A stretch of DNA of 64,000 nucleotides from Bursaphelenchus xylophilus (taxonomy: Eukaryota; Nematoda; Chromadorea; Rhabditida; Aphelenchoididae). The stretch spans positions 6,634,001-6,698,000 of the forward strand of contig CAJFCV020000003.1 in NCBI GenBank assembly GCA_904066235.2. Direction: 5' to 3'. A program made the position numbers and the translations under genes. Under the pieces are notes generated by a model. The model saw only the letters and a list, made by a program, of their open reading frames with translations, made no database searches and was not told where the DNA came from. Position 1 is the first letter of the stretch, and each line of letters opens with the position of its first letter. This document shows positions 21,960 to 35,000 of this stretch, piece after piece.

Positions 21960-24900
21960 TCAGATTGACGAATATTGCCGTTTTCTTCTTGAGAAAAGGC
22001 GAACCCATCTAAAGAAGGCACACTGTAAGTGTGCGAAAAGCGAGGACTTACAGTTAGCCTGATTCTCTAGTTCAGCAGCAGAAGCCAGTCTTTGGTTAGC
22101 GCGGCTTAAAGTAGTTGTTTCAAGCTCACTTGTCCCGTTGTGCTCTAATTGGACTAGAGGAACCGACCTGGGATCTTGTTCTCTGGAGTCATCTCCAGTT
22201 ACCGAAGCCCCTGAATTTAGATAAACCGCGAATCCGGAAAGTTGGGGCGACTTTTGCAATGGTAATCTCCTTCTTCCAGGGACAGATCCATATGAGTGAT
22301 AACCCGAGGCATCCAACCCTCCGCCCCCACGAGAACCAGATGGTGTATTAGCATTGCTGACAACGGGCATATAATGGTTTGGAGCCCTAAATTAAAATAC
22401 ATGCACAGTCAAAATACCACTTACAAATTGTCCAATGTTTCGACGTAGATCTCGTTGCGCAATTGCCCCTTTTCTTTGAGATTAATAATTTCACGAGGTG
22501 ATGGGAAGAAAGTCGTTTGCAAACTAAAGCAAAGTTTGTTATTGGAGTTATAGAACCTACGTTCTAATAACGTAATCGGCTAAGAGGGTAGTCGCTGGAA
22601 TGAAAACAAGACCCATCCAGAAGACAGGAGACGTGTATAATATCCACGCCACTCCCCTCATGTCGGCTCCAACTGGAATCGTCGGCCATATGAATGAGTA
22701 GACGGTTAGGAATAAAAACCATATAAAAATCGATCCAAATGTGGCCAGCAATATTGCAAAAGTCCAGGTATCACATTCGAGGAGGCCTTTCAAACAAACG
22801 GTCACGACGACGTACTTAGAGAATTGAATGAATTATTTTGGAATGGGGCACTTACTGTATAACAGGCATTCCCAAGGACAAGCCAACCCCCAGATTGGCC
22901 GGATTCCCATACAATTTCATGAACAAAGAAAGTGTAAGACAGATAGAACAAAAGTAACGAGTGCCACAGCGATATTACAATCCATAACACGAATCTCTGA
23001 AAGAAATAAAACATGGAATTAGACATGTTAAAAGGCAAAATTTACCGGAGTAGAGAACGCCCTCTGTTGGAACAAGTTGTATAAGGAGGAATGTTTCATC
23101 ATGGTCCTTGCCGATATCGGCCGATCAAAAAGACCAATGATAACGGGAGACCAGGCGGTAAAGAACACGTTGAACAAGGCAATTGTCCATCTAAAATAAT
23201 GCTGGGTAAAAGGGCTTTTAAACTTGACATATGCATTCTTCTGAACTTTAACTAGAACCCAAGATTTTTCTGGAGCTGAACTTGAACTTGGGTTTCGTGA
23301 TTTGTGGAGCCTTGATGGTTACCTCAATAAAAGCACCTACCTATCAAAAATAGTTTGTCCAGAGAAAGCGGAGAAGAAAGCGAACCACAATTCAATGATG
23401 TATAAGCAGATATTCTTGTAGAAGCTGTACAAAATAACCTTGACACTTCTCTCAAAGTTCCAAGTACCATGAACCAATAACAATCGTCTCAGGAAATGAA
23501 ATTGGGCAATCGAGTAATCCGAAGCCGACGCCGCCCTGAGTCCTTCTTCTCCAGTGATTCCAACCCCAACATTGGCAGCTTGTATCATCGCAACATCGTT
23601 GGCACCATCTCCAATAGCAAGAACTATATGGTCTCCAAAGCTTCTAACCAATTCCACAACCTCCGCCTTCTGCATGGGGGTCATACGGCAACAAACAACA
23701 GCCCGGCATAACCAGGCAAGGGCCGCGAATTGTTGTCGAGCTTCTCCCACCATGGCGTGCTGCAGGGTGCCGCCAGAAATAACCAATGCAAATTCAATAT
23801 TCATCTGCTGGAAATTTTTCGCGGCTTCAATGAATGACTCCAGCTTTGACAGAACTTCATCATACCCAGCTTTGTCCAAGATCAACAAACGCGTGTTCTT
23901 TGTACACAGAGCACTTGATTGAGCGATGTTAATGGCGGTTTCTCGTTTGTCTCCAGTCAACATCCATACTCTAATGTCAGCTTGCATCATGGATTGAATT
24001 GTTTCTGGTACAAACTAAATTTGCAATCTTTATTGTTTTGGCAGGGTAAATTTTGGCCCCGTACGGCCCTGTCTTTGGCAGGGGCGTAGTTAGGCCCCGG
24101 TCGGGGTCGAAGAAAAAAAAATGGTAAGCGGGAACCTCCCCTTACCCCCAGAATTTTTGGGCAACCCCTGGTGTTTGTATCGGAAAAAATACTTACATCT
24201 TGTAGTTTATCCTCGATGGCACTGGCTCCAACCAAGTACAAGTCCTTCTCGATCATTTCGGCAACTTCGGCCAACTTTTTATCCCGATCCTCCAACTCCA
24301 ACGACGCCGATTCATATTTCTTGTTCCATTTCTGATATTCAGATTCTGAGACCTCACGCACAGCAAAGCATAACGTTCTGTATCCATTCTTGGCATATCC
24401 CATAAGGTGGTCTTGCATAACAACAACGGCATCCCGATCTTGATTCGGCGACAGACGCTCCATGATTACGTTATCCTTAAAGAAACATCACACTTTAATG
24501 AATGGACTTACAGCTCCTTTACAATACAGTTTGATCGTGCCATCTGGAAACTTCATAACGACACTCATCCTCTTTCGATCGCTATTAAACTCCAGGACAT
24601 TTAACAACCTCAGGGTGACTTCGTTTCCTAACTGAAAACAAATAACGATTAATCCCGTGATTATACGACGCCGGCGATAAGATTGTCCAAACTTTTTGGA
24701 GCGAATAACAAATAGTCACCTACCACATCTGCAGAAACAGAGTCAGGAGTTCGCTTCGTGAAGACGAATCCCTGAGAAGCAGCTCCTTTAACCAGTGCTC
24801 CTTCATCCGGTGAAGATGCCTGATAAATAATCTCTCCGGTATCTGAATCTCTTTCAGGTACCACAGTGTGACAAACTGCCATAGCCAAAAAGAATTCGTA

Positions 24901-26428
24901 TGGACTTGCCACACTCATTTGGTTCGTATTAAAATGACGAAGAATCTCCGTATCCGTGAAACTTTCCGCCGTATCATCTCCATAATTCACTCCACCCACA
25001 GAACATCGCTTGAATTTCATAACATTTTGCGTCAAGGTACCTGTTTTATCAGTCATCAAAAATTTGACCTGTCCAAGTTCTTCATTCAGATTGGAGGTCC
25101 TGGCATTAGCTCGACAATCAGTTCGAGGATCATACATTTCAATATCCTAAGAAAGAATAAAACAACACAAACAGACTTACATTATTGATGTATACAGCCT
25201 GCAACACTCTGACCAATTCTAATGTTATTTGAAGAGAAATAGGGATCAGATTATTGTACAGAATGAAGAAGGTCAGCACGTTGTAAGCAAAGTTTCCACG
25301 AGATCCTTGGGGAATATATTCTGCGTCCTTTAAATACCAATGGTTGTAAACTTCAGCTCCTGAAGCACTAATAAGAGCCAGCAGGACAAGAGCCACGAAG
25401 AAAACAATGATTCGACGATTAGTAAGGGTGTCAATGTTAGATCTGAAATTCTTATGCATAAAAATTATTCGGTTACCTTTTCAATGGGGCAGTTTTAGAA
25501 TTCTGCAACAACTTCGCATCATGCCCTGTATATATTACGCATCCAATAATCCACTTTGTATTCTTGAGTTTAGATCCTCTCAACAAAAGTTGAGATAACG
25601 ACAAGGGCCGGATAACGTCTTCTGTGGATATTTTGCCAGTGAATTCATTCAAGTGTCGATTAGGAGGTTCGCATTCGATAGTAGCATCAAAATTCTGAAC
25701 CATCTGGATGTTAATCAGATGAGCCGTGGAGGGAAGGGCTTGTCGTATTTTAAGGTTAGTTTCTCCATCAAGGCTAGATGTTTCAATATATGCCATTCCT
25801 TGAGGTTCACTCGAAGAAAGTAAAATGAGGTCGGCTGGAAAGGCATCTCCAGCTTCAAGCTTCACTACTTCTCCAACAGCTACCTAAATACAAAACCAAT
25901 AAACAACAAATAATCTAGTCCTTACATTTCTCCACCATGTTTCCACCCATTCATTCCCTCGCAGTACAAAAACTGAATAATTATTCACCATGCTATCCAT
26001 TCGTCGTCGCTTCTAAAAATACGAAAACATAAATAAACTGCAGATTACTTACAATATCTTCAAAAATCTCTTTTAAAGCTGACAACGATAATATTATCAG
26101 AAACGGGACAGCAGTGGTTAATCTTCCAGTCGGACTCACATCAGGAATTTGCTGAAATTATTGATAATAATAAACAATAACGTTAATAAACACAAAAAAC
26201 AAAAAGCGTTACCTGCAATAATGCTATCACCAAGAAGAAAACGTTGCTGTACCTCCGGAACTGTTCAAGAAGAAACCTTGGAAGGAATGTAAAGGCATTA
26301 TATTTGCATGTACTAAAGACAAAAGTTCAGAATAGAATAAAGTATTACCTAATTTCATTGGAGCAAAATTTGTGTGACTGATTTCCTGAATTGACGATAA
26401 TCCGTCGTGGTAGTGTCCTTTCGGACAT
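21960..26428 (-). CDS. tat-1: P4-ATPase aminophospholipid flippase (ATP8A class)
   Basis: Fifteen exons join in phase on the minus strand: 26428-26349, 26312-26213, 26151-26053, 26012-25926, 25883-25477, 25442-25181, 25146-24724, 24631-24512, 24475-24197, 24014-23341, 23190-23046, 22996-22856, 22814-22561, 22523-22425 and 22386-21960. They give about 1,198 residues. The enzyme uses ATP to move phosphatidylserine from the outer to the cytosolic leaflet of plasma and endosomal membranes. Visible landmarks are RRIIVNSG at the start, the actuator motif LDGETN, phosphorylated aspartate in DKTGT (near 378), [15 protein letters not shown], and ten predicted membrane spans. The DKTGT-flanking sequence [15 protein letters not shown] matches ATP8A1/ATP8A2. 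The serine/glycine-rich tail is not conserved. The gene symbol rests on class-level similarity to C. elegans TAT-1. Confidence 0.93.
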
Positions 26429-27089
26429 ATTCGACGTTGTACTGCCACTACTTTGACTCAAAACGCTGTAATCTCTCAAATTCAAAAACCAAAAACCATG
26501 GCACCAGTCTTCAAATAACCTGAAATTGATGGGTGAGATCGCTGTGTAAACAAAGGCTGGATAACACTGACAACATAATGAGCAGAAAAAAGAAAAAATC
26601 CACAAAACATTTAAAACTACTCTGAAAGAAATTGAAAACTGGAATAAACCTTCTATGAATCATATTGGACGCGTTCGCGTCAATTGAATCGTTATTTCAA
26701 TACTAATTCCATTTAAATTTTGAAAACATATATTTTTAGAGCACTCGAGTAAGCTATTAGACACTAATTTACCTCCGAACAGCATTTCAGAAAAGATAAA
26801 TCCAAAAATAAAAATGCCAAAAACCTAGCAATTTCGGGGCGAAAATGGTAAACGCGTCAAGAGCGACCAAACACCGGTCCGATCCCCCCCCCGTCAGCTA
26901 CTACAAAAAATAAATTTACTTTCTCGCTAGACGACCATTCATTTCCACGACCTACATTTTGCTGATAGAGCGTCAAATTGGGGACAACATCGAGGACAAC
27001 AAATGTTTTCTGATTCCCTTCGCGTGCGAGCAGCCCCAATCGATTTGATTCGGTTCTCCTTTTTTATCAATTCGAAAAATTCTCCAAAG
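26429..27089. other. Intergenic stretch, 5' side of the flippase gene
   Basis: No further exon is supported. Minus-strand reading continues open upstream of the flippase ATG to about 26470, consistent with 5' untranslated sequence. The stretch presumably holds the flippase promoter, but no motif can be named. Confidence 0.5.
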
Positions 27090-27095
27090 TTTATT
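27090..27095 (-). terminator. Polyadenylation signal of mrpl-32
   Basis: AATAAA on the minus strand lies 31 bp beyond the TAG stop. Confidence 0.65.
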
Positions 27096-27125
27096 TATAA
27101 CAAAAAAGAACAACAAAAATAATTC

Positions 27126-27742
27126 CTATTCCATCTTTCTCAGTCCTAACTTCTCCTCTTTTATCTTATCAGTCTCGGCTTTTAAAACGGTGTAACAAGT
27201 GCCGCAGACAGTGTCGACGGTGTGCTGATCTCCACACGTTTTGCAGGTCACAATTCCCTCGTTGTACATAAACAGCTTTGGAAACCCAAACTTGCGGGTC
27301 TTTTTCTTTGCTGAAATAATAATTATATGAAGGGCATGTGAAATAAGTTATCTTTTCTTCAAGATTAACCCAAACAGACTGACGACCGCAATAACAATCG
27401 AAAGGTATTTTCAATCTCATTGCCCTACGTCTCAATCAAAAACATATACATTCCAAAGAGAGATTTACTATCAAAAATCTCGTTAGATTTCCGACTTCAT
27501 TCTGCAATTCACCTGTAGAAAGTCCATCAAAACTTACGAAGACAAGTTCTATATTTTGGTACCCCGAAGTCCGGCTCTGACGTCTTGAAGTATACAATGT
27601 AATTGCTGTCATTTGTCATACTTAGTGAATTAGAATGAGAGATACTGGCAAATGCAAGGTTCGGCAATGCTGGGCGCCTAAGAACCGTCGCGAATCTGAG
27701 AAGACTTGTTGCAAGTTTGGTAATCTCCTTGTACAAGGCCAT
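27126..27742 (-). CDS. mrpl-32: Mitochondrial large-subunit ribosomal protein bL32m
   Basis: Two exons, 27742-27538 and 27310-27126, join in phase 1 to give 129 residues. The N-terminus (MALYKEITKLATSLLRF...) is basic and lacks acid residues after the first few, as expected for mitochondrial import. The sequence VPKYRT followed by a lysine/arginine run matches the VPK[HY]R signature at the mature start of bL32m. Two CxxC pairs (CKTC and CGTC, 14 residues apart) form the zinc site shared with bacterial L32. The protein is a structural part of the mitoribosome. The ATG is the first in frame after upstream stops. Confidence 0.88.
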
Positions 27743-29045
27743 TGTTTAGTGGCGAAGCGAAAAATAAATATAAATAGAAAAGTAATATCCTTACAAGACC
27801 TAAAAGTTTGCAACCATCAACAAATATAACGAATATTATACTTAGATCCAGACCTAATTTTTGGAATAGCAAAAAATTATTTTTTTTTTGGTAGAACTGC
27901 GCCCGAGGAAACTGCAGGATGGGAGGACAAATGTATACATACTTTCTGAGCCGACAACTTTTAAATTACTGCACCATTACTTGTAATGTATATGTAGATG
28001 TGTGAAAAAATGACCTATGTTCCTGATCGATTGATCGACACATTAAAGGAATTGTCAACCAAAAATTATCATTTCGTGGCTCGATTTTATTCCTTGCCAA
28101 TTTATGTGCGAATGGGTACTCTATTATAAGTGTTTACCCTTGGCCACATTAAAATCCCGCAGTGGCCGATCTCCTTCTGTTTGTTTGACTTCTCTGATTG
28201 CCTTTTTCGGACTGAAGAAGCAGGGTCGATCGGTTGAGAACGGATTTCCGTGCTTGAGGTTTTAGTCGAGGCTAATTCCAAATAAAAGTAGCCAATTACC
28301 AGATCTCTACTTTCCCATTTGATCATTCCGTGATGAAATCGTTGTTGATGATTCCTTGTCTACGCTTAGCTTATGTGGGGAGTCTCATATTATAAAACCA
28401 GCGGACTATTGTGACATGCTAATGAAAGGACTGTAAACATTGCGGGAATAGGCCGAATATGTTGCGTAAGAGCGGGCTCTTGAGCCGAAGATGTCCTGTG
28501 CTTAATGGATAAGTCTTTGATGACGAGAGGCACTCCAGCCGAACAAGTAATACTAAAACTGCTCGGCTTGCGGTTTTCTCAACTGGGAACTTGCTAAGGA
28601 GAATGCGCGAGATTAATGTGCCCTCCAAGGACGGGGTAGAGGGGAGCGAAGGTGATCGCCAGGTGAAGGAGCGAGCAATTGCGGTGGTTTTTGTAATGAG
28701 GACTTAAGTGGAGAGGATAATTAGAGGGCAACCTTCCTAATAAACCCGAGAGGTCATGCTTAAGAAGGCTTGTTTTGCATAACTTATGCCAAGCCCCGCC
28801 CCTTTTTTTATCCTCAGGGTTTGGCGATGTCTGCAAAAGTGCCGAGGTTCGGGACAAAAATAGCACAAACTCTATAATTTTATGCCTCGTCAAGGTAACC
28901 CAAGGCCATCATGACTGTAATTAAGAAGGTTTCGCATAAAACTTCTTTCCTCGCCTTTTTTGTATTTTTTTCTATGCGCGTGCGAAAAGATATTATTCGC
29001 CAAGTCGATTGACATACAGTTTTAGCCAATGGTAAGATCCCGCGG
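27743..29045. other. Divergent intergenic region between mrpl-32 and the cadherin
   Basis: The two flanking genes point away from each other, so both promoters should lie here. The short frames overlap on both strands and have no supported splicing. No palindrome or RNA gene was recognised. Confidence 0.5.
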
Positions 29046-32000
29046 ATGTATTTCTTAATAGTCGTTGCTCTACTCCTGTGGGTTGCACCTTTTGAAATCA
29101 CATCAGATTCCGATATTCGTTTCAAAATCTCGGAATCAGCTCCGGTTGGGACTACTGTGGGTTATGTATGGGATGATAGAAGATCCCATAAATTCTACAC
29201 AATCTTTCCGGACGACCAAAGTGATGCTGACAAAGTGAGTTGCAACTTTTTTATTGCCATTGCCGAGGCTATACCCAGCTAGAGCGCACTTCTCGCGTTA
29301 ATTCGATTTTCGTCCAGCCTCAGATTTACCGCTCCACTAGAAAAAGTTTGGTTTCCGTTTCCTTTATTAAAACATCGTTTGCCAACTTCGAACGGAAACG
29401 GTACCCGACTTGCCGGAGGCAAAACTCGTTTTCATAAGTAATTTGGGCAAACCGCGATTCTGAAGGGTTGCGTCCATAAGAAGGCGCAGAAAGAAAATCA
29501 ACTTATAGCCGTGAATTGGACTGCGATTACTCTCTCTCTCACTCTGGAGAGAGAGAAAGCGGTAATCGTGCTCCATAGGCGACGAAACTAAAGGATGTGC
29601 AGAAAATACGAAAAATAAGGCACTATGGCAATTCGGGTCCGTGACAGTTAGAGTCGACGTCAACTCGGGGTGAGCTCTGCAGAGGTTCGGCATTATTTTT
29701 GAAGTCGCAGATAATATTGCACTTTAAAAAAATATTCGTCTTAAAATTTCCACAGCTTAGAATTTTCGAATTTTTGGTTATGGGCGCCCTTACACCTTGT
29801 AAACTTAAGCCTTTTCCGAGCTTACCACGTCACCAACCCGAACTCTCCCTGACCCAAAATGCTGGGACACGAGCATTACTTGCACGTAATAATCCAGAAT
29901 ATTGATAGGATTGGAGTTGGGTTTTATAAAAACATTTATTATTTTAGCTAATTGCCGTTGACGAGAACTCTGGTGAAATCAAGACGATCAGGCCGTTGGA
30001 TCATGAACAAGAGACTGAGTTGGCTGTTTTATGTATTCCCAATGACGGATCCCCATCCAGAAAAGTCATTGTTCAGGTCTTGGATGAAAACGACAACACC
30101 CCAAAATTCATTGTTAATCATGTAGAAGTAAGAAAGTAGCATCCCGATCATTCCCTTTCAGATTGAGGTTCCTGAATATTCTCAAATTGGATCGGCCTTT
30201 TCTTTGCCATATGCCGAAGATCCAGACCATTTCCCAAATAATATTCAGAAATACAGAATCGTGGCTGGAAATGTGAATAATGTTTTTCGCTTAAAAGAGA
30301 AGACCGTCAATCAAAAAATTTACATTGATCTTGTCGTGAATGGACCACTGGACCGAGAGTACAGGGCTCAATACGATATTCTTTTAGAGGCTGTCGATGG
30401 GGGATCCCCTCCAAGGTAACCTCTTTCACATTTGTTTATGCTAATTGTGTTTAGAATTGGGAATATGTCGGTACGGGCTCATATTCTGGATGTTAATGAC
30501 AATGCTCCACAATTTGATCAGACAAGTTACAATGTTAAGATCCCGGCCAACGTTTCTTTGGGCTACCCCGTGATTACAATAAAAGCAAAGGATGCTGATG
30601 AAGGCGATAATGCTAGAATATCGTATCAACTTTTGAATGTAAGTCAAGAATCACATTCAACCGGCTTCAATCTTGATTTTAAGGCCGATTTTAAAGGGAA
30701 AATCTACTTCCGAATAGATTCTGATACTGGGATGATCACGACTACATCTTCTCCCCTGCCACCGGATCATGTTTTTTCTTTGACAATAACAGCGTTTGAC
30801 CACGGAATACCCCAATCGCTTGAGTCATCAGTTCATCTTTCAGTGGTTACTGTAGATGTTAACCCTTCCCACAATGTTGTTCATATTGAATGGTTGACCG
30901 AAGATGGTCGGCCTCTTCTGATAGAAAATTTGACGATCGGATATGTTATTGCTCGCGTATCCATCCACGATGTACCATCAGGATTTCAGTTATCCCTAAC
31001 TGGAACTGAGGTCTTATGTTTGAAACAGACCGATCTCGCTCAAGTATACTTGATGATTTTGTGTGGCAAATTGGATCGAGAGAAAGTTGAGGAATACAAT
31101 ATCCATCTCGTAATAACCTCTGATAATGGGAAGATCATCTTTGAACATCCTGTTCACATCGAAGTCGGGGATATCAACGACAATCCACCAGAATGGCCAG
31201 AGGCTCCTTATCGGTTCGTGTTTAACCGGAGTAGTGAGGCTGGGCAACAAGCGTCCAGGAGATTAATAGCGAAGGACAAAGATACTGGCATTAATTCCGT
31301 CTTGCACTACTCATTAGAGGGAACTGAGTTATTTCGGATTCATCCTGAAAACGGTGTTTTATCCACAACGGGTCCGGTAAGTTGCACGCGAACATTGAAG
31401 ATTTTTATTTCAGATAAATTGTTCGCTGGGAAACCACGTCCGTTTCCGCGTTGTGGCATCTGACTCCGGTCATCCTCAACTTTCAACCAGCACTGACATT
31501 CTTGTGGACATTGCGGACATTGACGCGCAGCCTCCCTTTTTCGAGAAGACTCTCTTCGAGGTGTCAGTGCGAGAAGACATTGATGTCGGGACTTGTGTCG
31601 TGAAGGTCAGTTTCGGGGGAATAAACCCCTGGGGGGCAGGGGATAAAATACATGAGTCATGGATAGTATAAATTATGTCTTTACTCATTGTCAGTTCAAA
31701 TCCCTTGTTGCAGTTTTTTTGCGGGGCCCACTTCGAGAGCGCGTTCGCGACTCGGATTCGTCCATCATCTTAAGCATGTGCTCGCCTCGGCTCGGTCTCT
31801 CCGCACTTGGCTTCGTGAGGTCCATCTGGAATTTCATAAAATTATACGAAAATCCAGTTACGTTGTAATTTCAAGGGACTTGTTTGAAATTCAAATTCAA
31901 ATAATTATGGATTTGCGAGACTCCGTTCTAATGGGATTACGGGGCTTACACAAAACATTAAAAGTAATAAGAAACACTGCAAAAATTATAAAACGGGGAA

Positions 32001-35000
32001 ATATAAAATAATTTTTTTTGATTCTCACCTCTCCGATGGCTTCAGCCAAACTTTTATACCGCGTTGGTTTGCTTGTGGAACGGCTTTTTGGTCTATCCTT
32101 TTCGTCAGCTTTGCTTGTTATCCGCCCTCTGATATGTTTATCGTCGTCTTCATTATCGAATAATTTTAAAACAAAATCTTCACCCGTATTGTCAGATCTG
32201 TTGATTATTTTAGTAAGCAGTTTCATCTCGTCGTCTCTATTTGTAGTTCTATTGTAAGTTTCCTCTGCCTTTTCTTCATTCTGAAAATACAACTCTGCAA
32301 AAATAATGAATTGCGTCAATTACCGTATACTCGCTGGCTATATAGATACTCTCCCCTAATGTAGTTGTTGTCTTGCCGGGTTGAATATCCTAAAAATACA
32401 AGTGAAGTGGGCTGAAATACTATTTTTAAAACTTACTTCTTTCCGTAGACATATATATTTCTCGGGCATGACTAGAGTCGTAATCTTTGAGACTTGCCCT
32501 CGTTCGTAATATTTTACGGATCCCGGAGGACTTGCGTCTAGAGGTATCCGGATCTCCTTCCCCAACAAAACAAATCTCCCATTCTCCAGTTGGACTCCAG
32601 CTCTGAGCATTTCGCCCATCTTCATATGTGAATCTTGGAAGTAATTGAGTAAGGCATATCGAATTAAGGCCATTTCCCAGGTTTCAATATCAGAAAATGA
32701 GTTTATGAACTTGGAAAAAGGTGCGTTAAGCTCGATTCACATCACTTACGGTGGTTTGAGCAAATTCAATTTGAGGTGAGATCTCTGGATGATGTCCGAG
32801 GATCTCTTTTATCCCTTCCAGATGATTAACGGTGACATCGATGATCTGTTTGGGTTCATCGATAGACATCATCTGATGTTTAACCACCATAGTCATCATG
32901 TCGAACAACCGATTCATACTACTTGAAAGAGTTCCGGTCATGTTAGTCTGGCCCTACCTTGTGTTATCTAAATGCATTGCTGATATTTGCGCCATTTTGT
33001 CAAAGAATTGTCGAACCGTACTTTTTGAATAGATTTCCTGAGGGTAAAACATTTTTTCCAAGAATTTCTCTCTGAAGACGGTCTCCAGAATTAATCCAAG
33101 GACCTGTCTTCGGCGTGATTGTGGCACCTTTTGCGTCTGAATTACGTACTTTTACGTTTCCACATTTGAACTTTTTGGGGTAAAATAACTGCATAAGCAA
33201 AGAGCAAAAAACAATTGTTATGATAAACGGGCAGTTAGGGGAATGGGATTAACAATACAAACTAATTATCACTTACCGCCAACCGGTATTCCAATATGTA
33301 GGTCATTTCGCCAGTCATGTTGAGGAAAATAAACGGCATTACGCGCTGGCTCATGCTGGCTGTAAACGTAATTATGGGGTTTTACATCAAAAAACTAAGC
33401 AAAGCACACGAAACTCATAATTAAATTTATGATGGATGCAAAACAGTTCATGCAGCTGTTTCTTTGTTTCTATGACAACAAGATCCGCCTTCAGACGAAC
33501 ATGTTTTGCAGCAAAATAGTAATGATACAATCTTCAGGTAACGGCCACAGACAAGAGTTGCGGGGGCCGCGAAGAAGACCTTGTCTACACCATCCAGCAA
33601 AGACCTCATGATCTCCCCGCCTTCAGATTAGAACCCCATTCGGGCGAGTTATGTCTACTCAAAGATCTTGACTTCGAACAACAGCAAAGTTTCCAACTCA
33701 CCGTTCTCGCCAGCAGCCAAAGTAGGTGCCACGGTCAGCATTGTGCAAGTGGACCGGCTATGAAAACAATCTAGCTAAAAATAAGTGTGAAAGTGTAAAT
33801 GGGAAGGAGAAATCGACACGCAACCGTGTCTTTTTCTATCTCCGATGTAGAGAAAATAACTTTCTAGGGACACAAGCGAATAATGCACCTGTTGAGGCGA
33901 TTCTAAATTATTTACACTACCGGAATCTCTCATCCCTCTATAATTACCTGGGATACGTCAAGAAGGCGTTAATTACACATCTCTCTTGCAGACCAGAAGA
34001 CGGCAACGGCATTGGTGAATGTCTACGTCCAAGATCTGAATGATAATTTCCCGGAGTTTGCACCTCTTCATTATTATACTTTCATCAGCAAGGAACTCAA
34101 AGCCAATACAACCTGGCCGTTGTTACAAGTCAACGCCTATGACAAGGATAATGGCGAGTTCGGAGAGTTGGTCTACAGTTTGGTGGACTCTATGGAAAGG
34201 GCATTTAAGTTAGACCCGAATACTGGAATGCTTTATTATGCAAAGGAACTGGGTCAAAACATTTGGAAAAAGAAATATCTCGAACTTAAGGTGATTGCCA
34301 CAGATGGAGGGCGCCTACAAAGCAAGGAAAGTGTAAGTTTCGTACAACATTAATAAAAAAGTTACATTTCAGGCCATAATTCACATTACTCTCAATGATT
34401 CCAAGTATTGTCCGTCCTTTTCTCAGAGGATATACGAATTCGAAGTTACCGAGGATATACTTCCGGGTATCGCATTTGGAGTTCTGAAGGCTGAAGGTGC
34501 CTCGATTGTGAATATAAAGGCATCAGATGACAAAGAACCCGACTATTTTCATCTGGAACCATCATCAGGAAGACTCTCCGTCCTAAGAGACATCTCCGAA
34601 AAAGAGGTTTATTACCTTACAATCGAAGCTATATCGTCTGCCGGTTGTTCCGGCTATGCCCAAGTCAAGGTTGTTGTAGAAGATGTAAACAATCACACGC
34701 CCGAGTTTGATGCAGACCATCTTGAAGTCACGATCCCCGAGAATTACCCTATCCACACCAACTTCTTCTCCGTTCGAGCTCATGACAAAGACCGTAATGA
34801 GGTAAAACGCTTGGTTAAAACAGAACAAAAAGCATTTTAGAACGGCCGAGTGACCTACGAACTCATGTCCAGTCATCCTCCCTGCCCAATTATAGTCCAG
34901 CCACTCACTGGGCAGACCATTCTAGCCGCTCCTTTGGATTACGAGACAGTAAAACAATACGAATTAGTCATCCGGGCTCAAGATCAAGGGATCCCGGCAT

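Noticed and set aside
22022..22050. Possible last intron in the flippase tail
   Set aside because: A GT..AG pair exists but would be only about 29 bp, shorter than the other introns here; the open reading continues to a stop without it.
26345..26605. Longer N-terminus for the flippase
   Set aside because: The open frame upstream has no ATG with family-like sequence; MSERTLPRR directly precedes the conserved RIIVNSG segment.
27169..27435. Alternative minus-strand frame over the mrpl-32 second exon
   Set aside because: It is out of phase with exon 1 and loses the CxxC zinc pairs. The other frame keeps both and ends at a proper stop.
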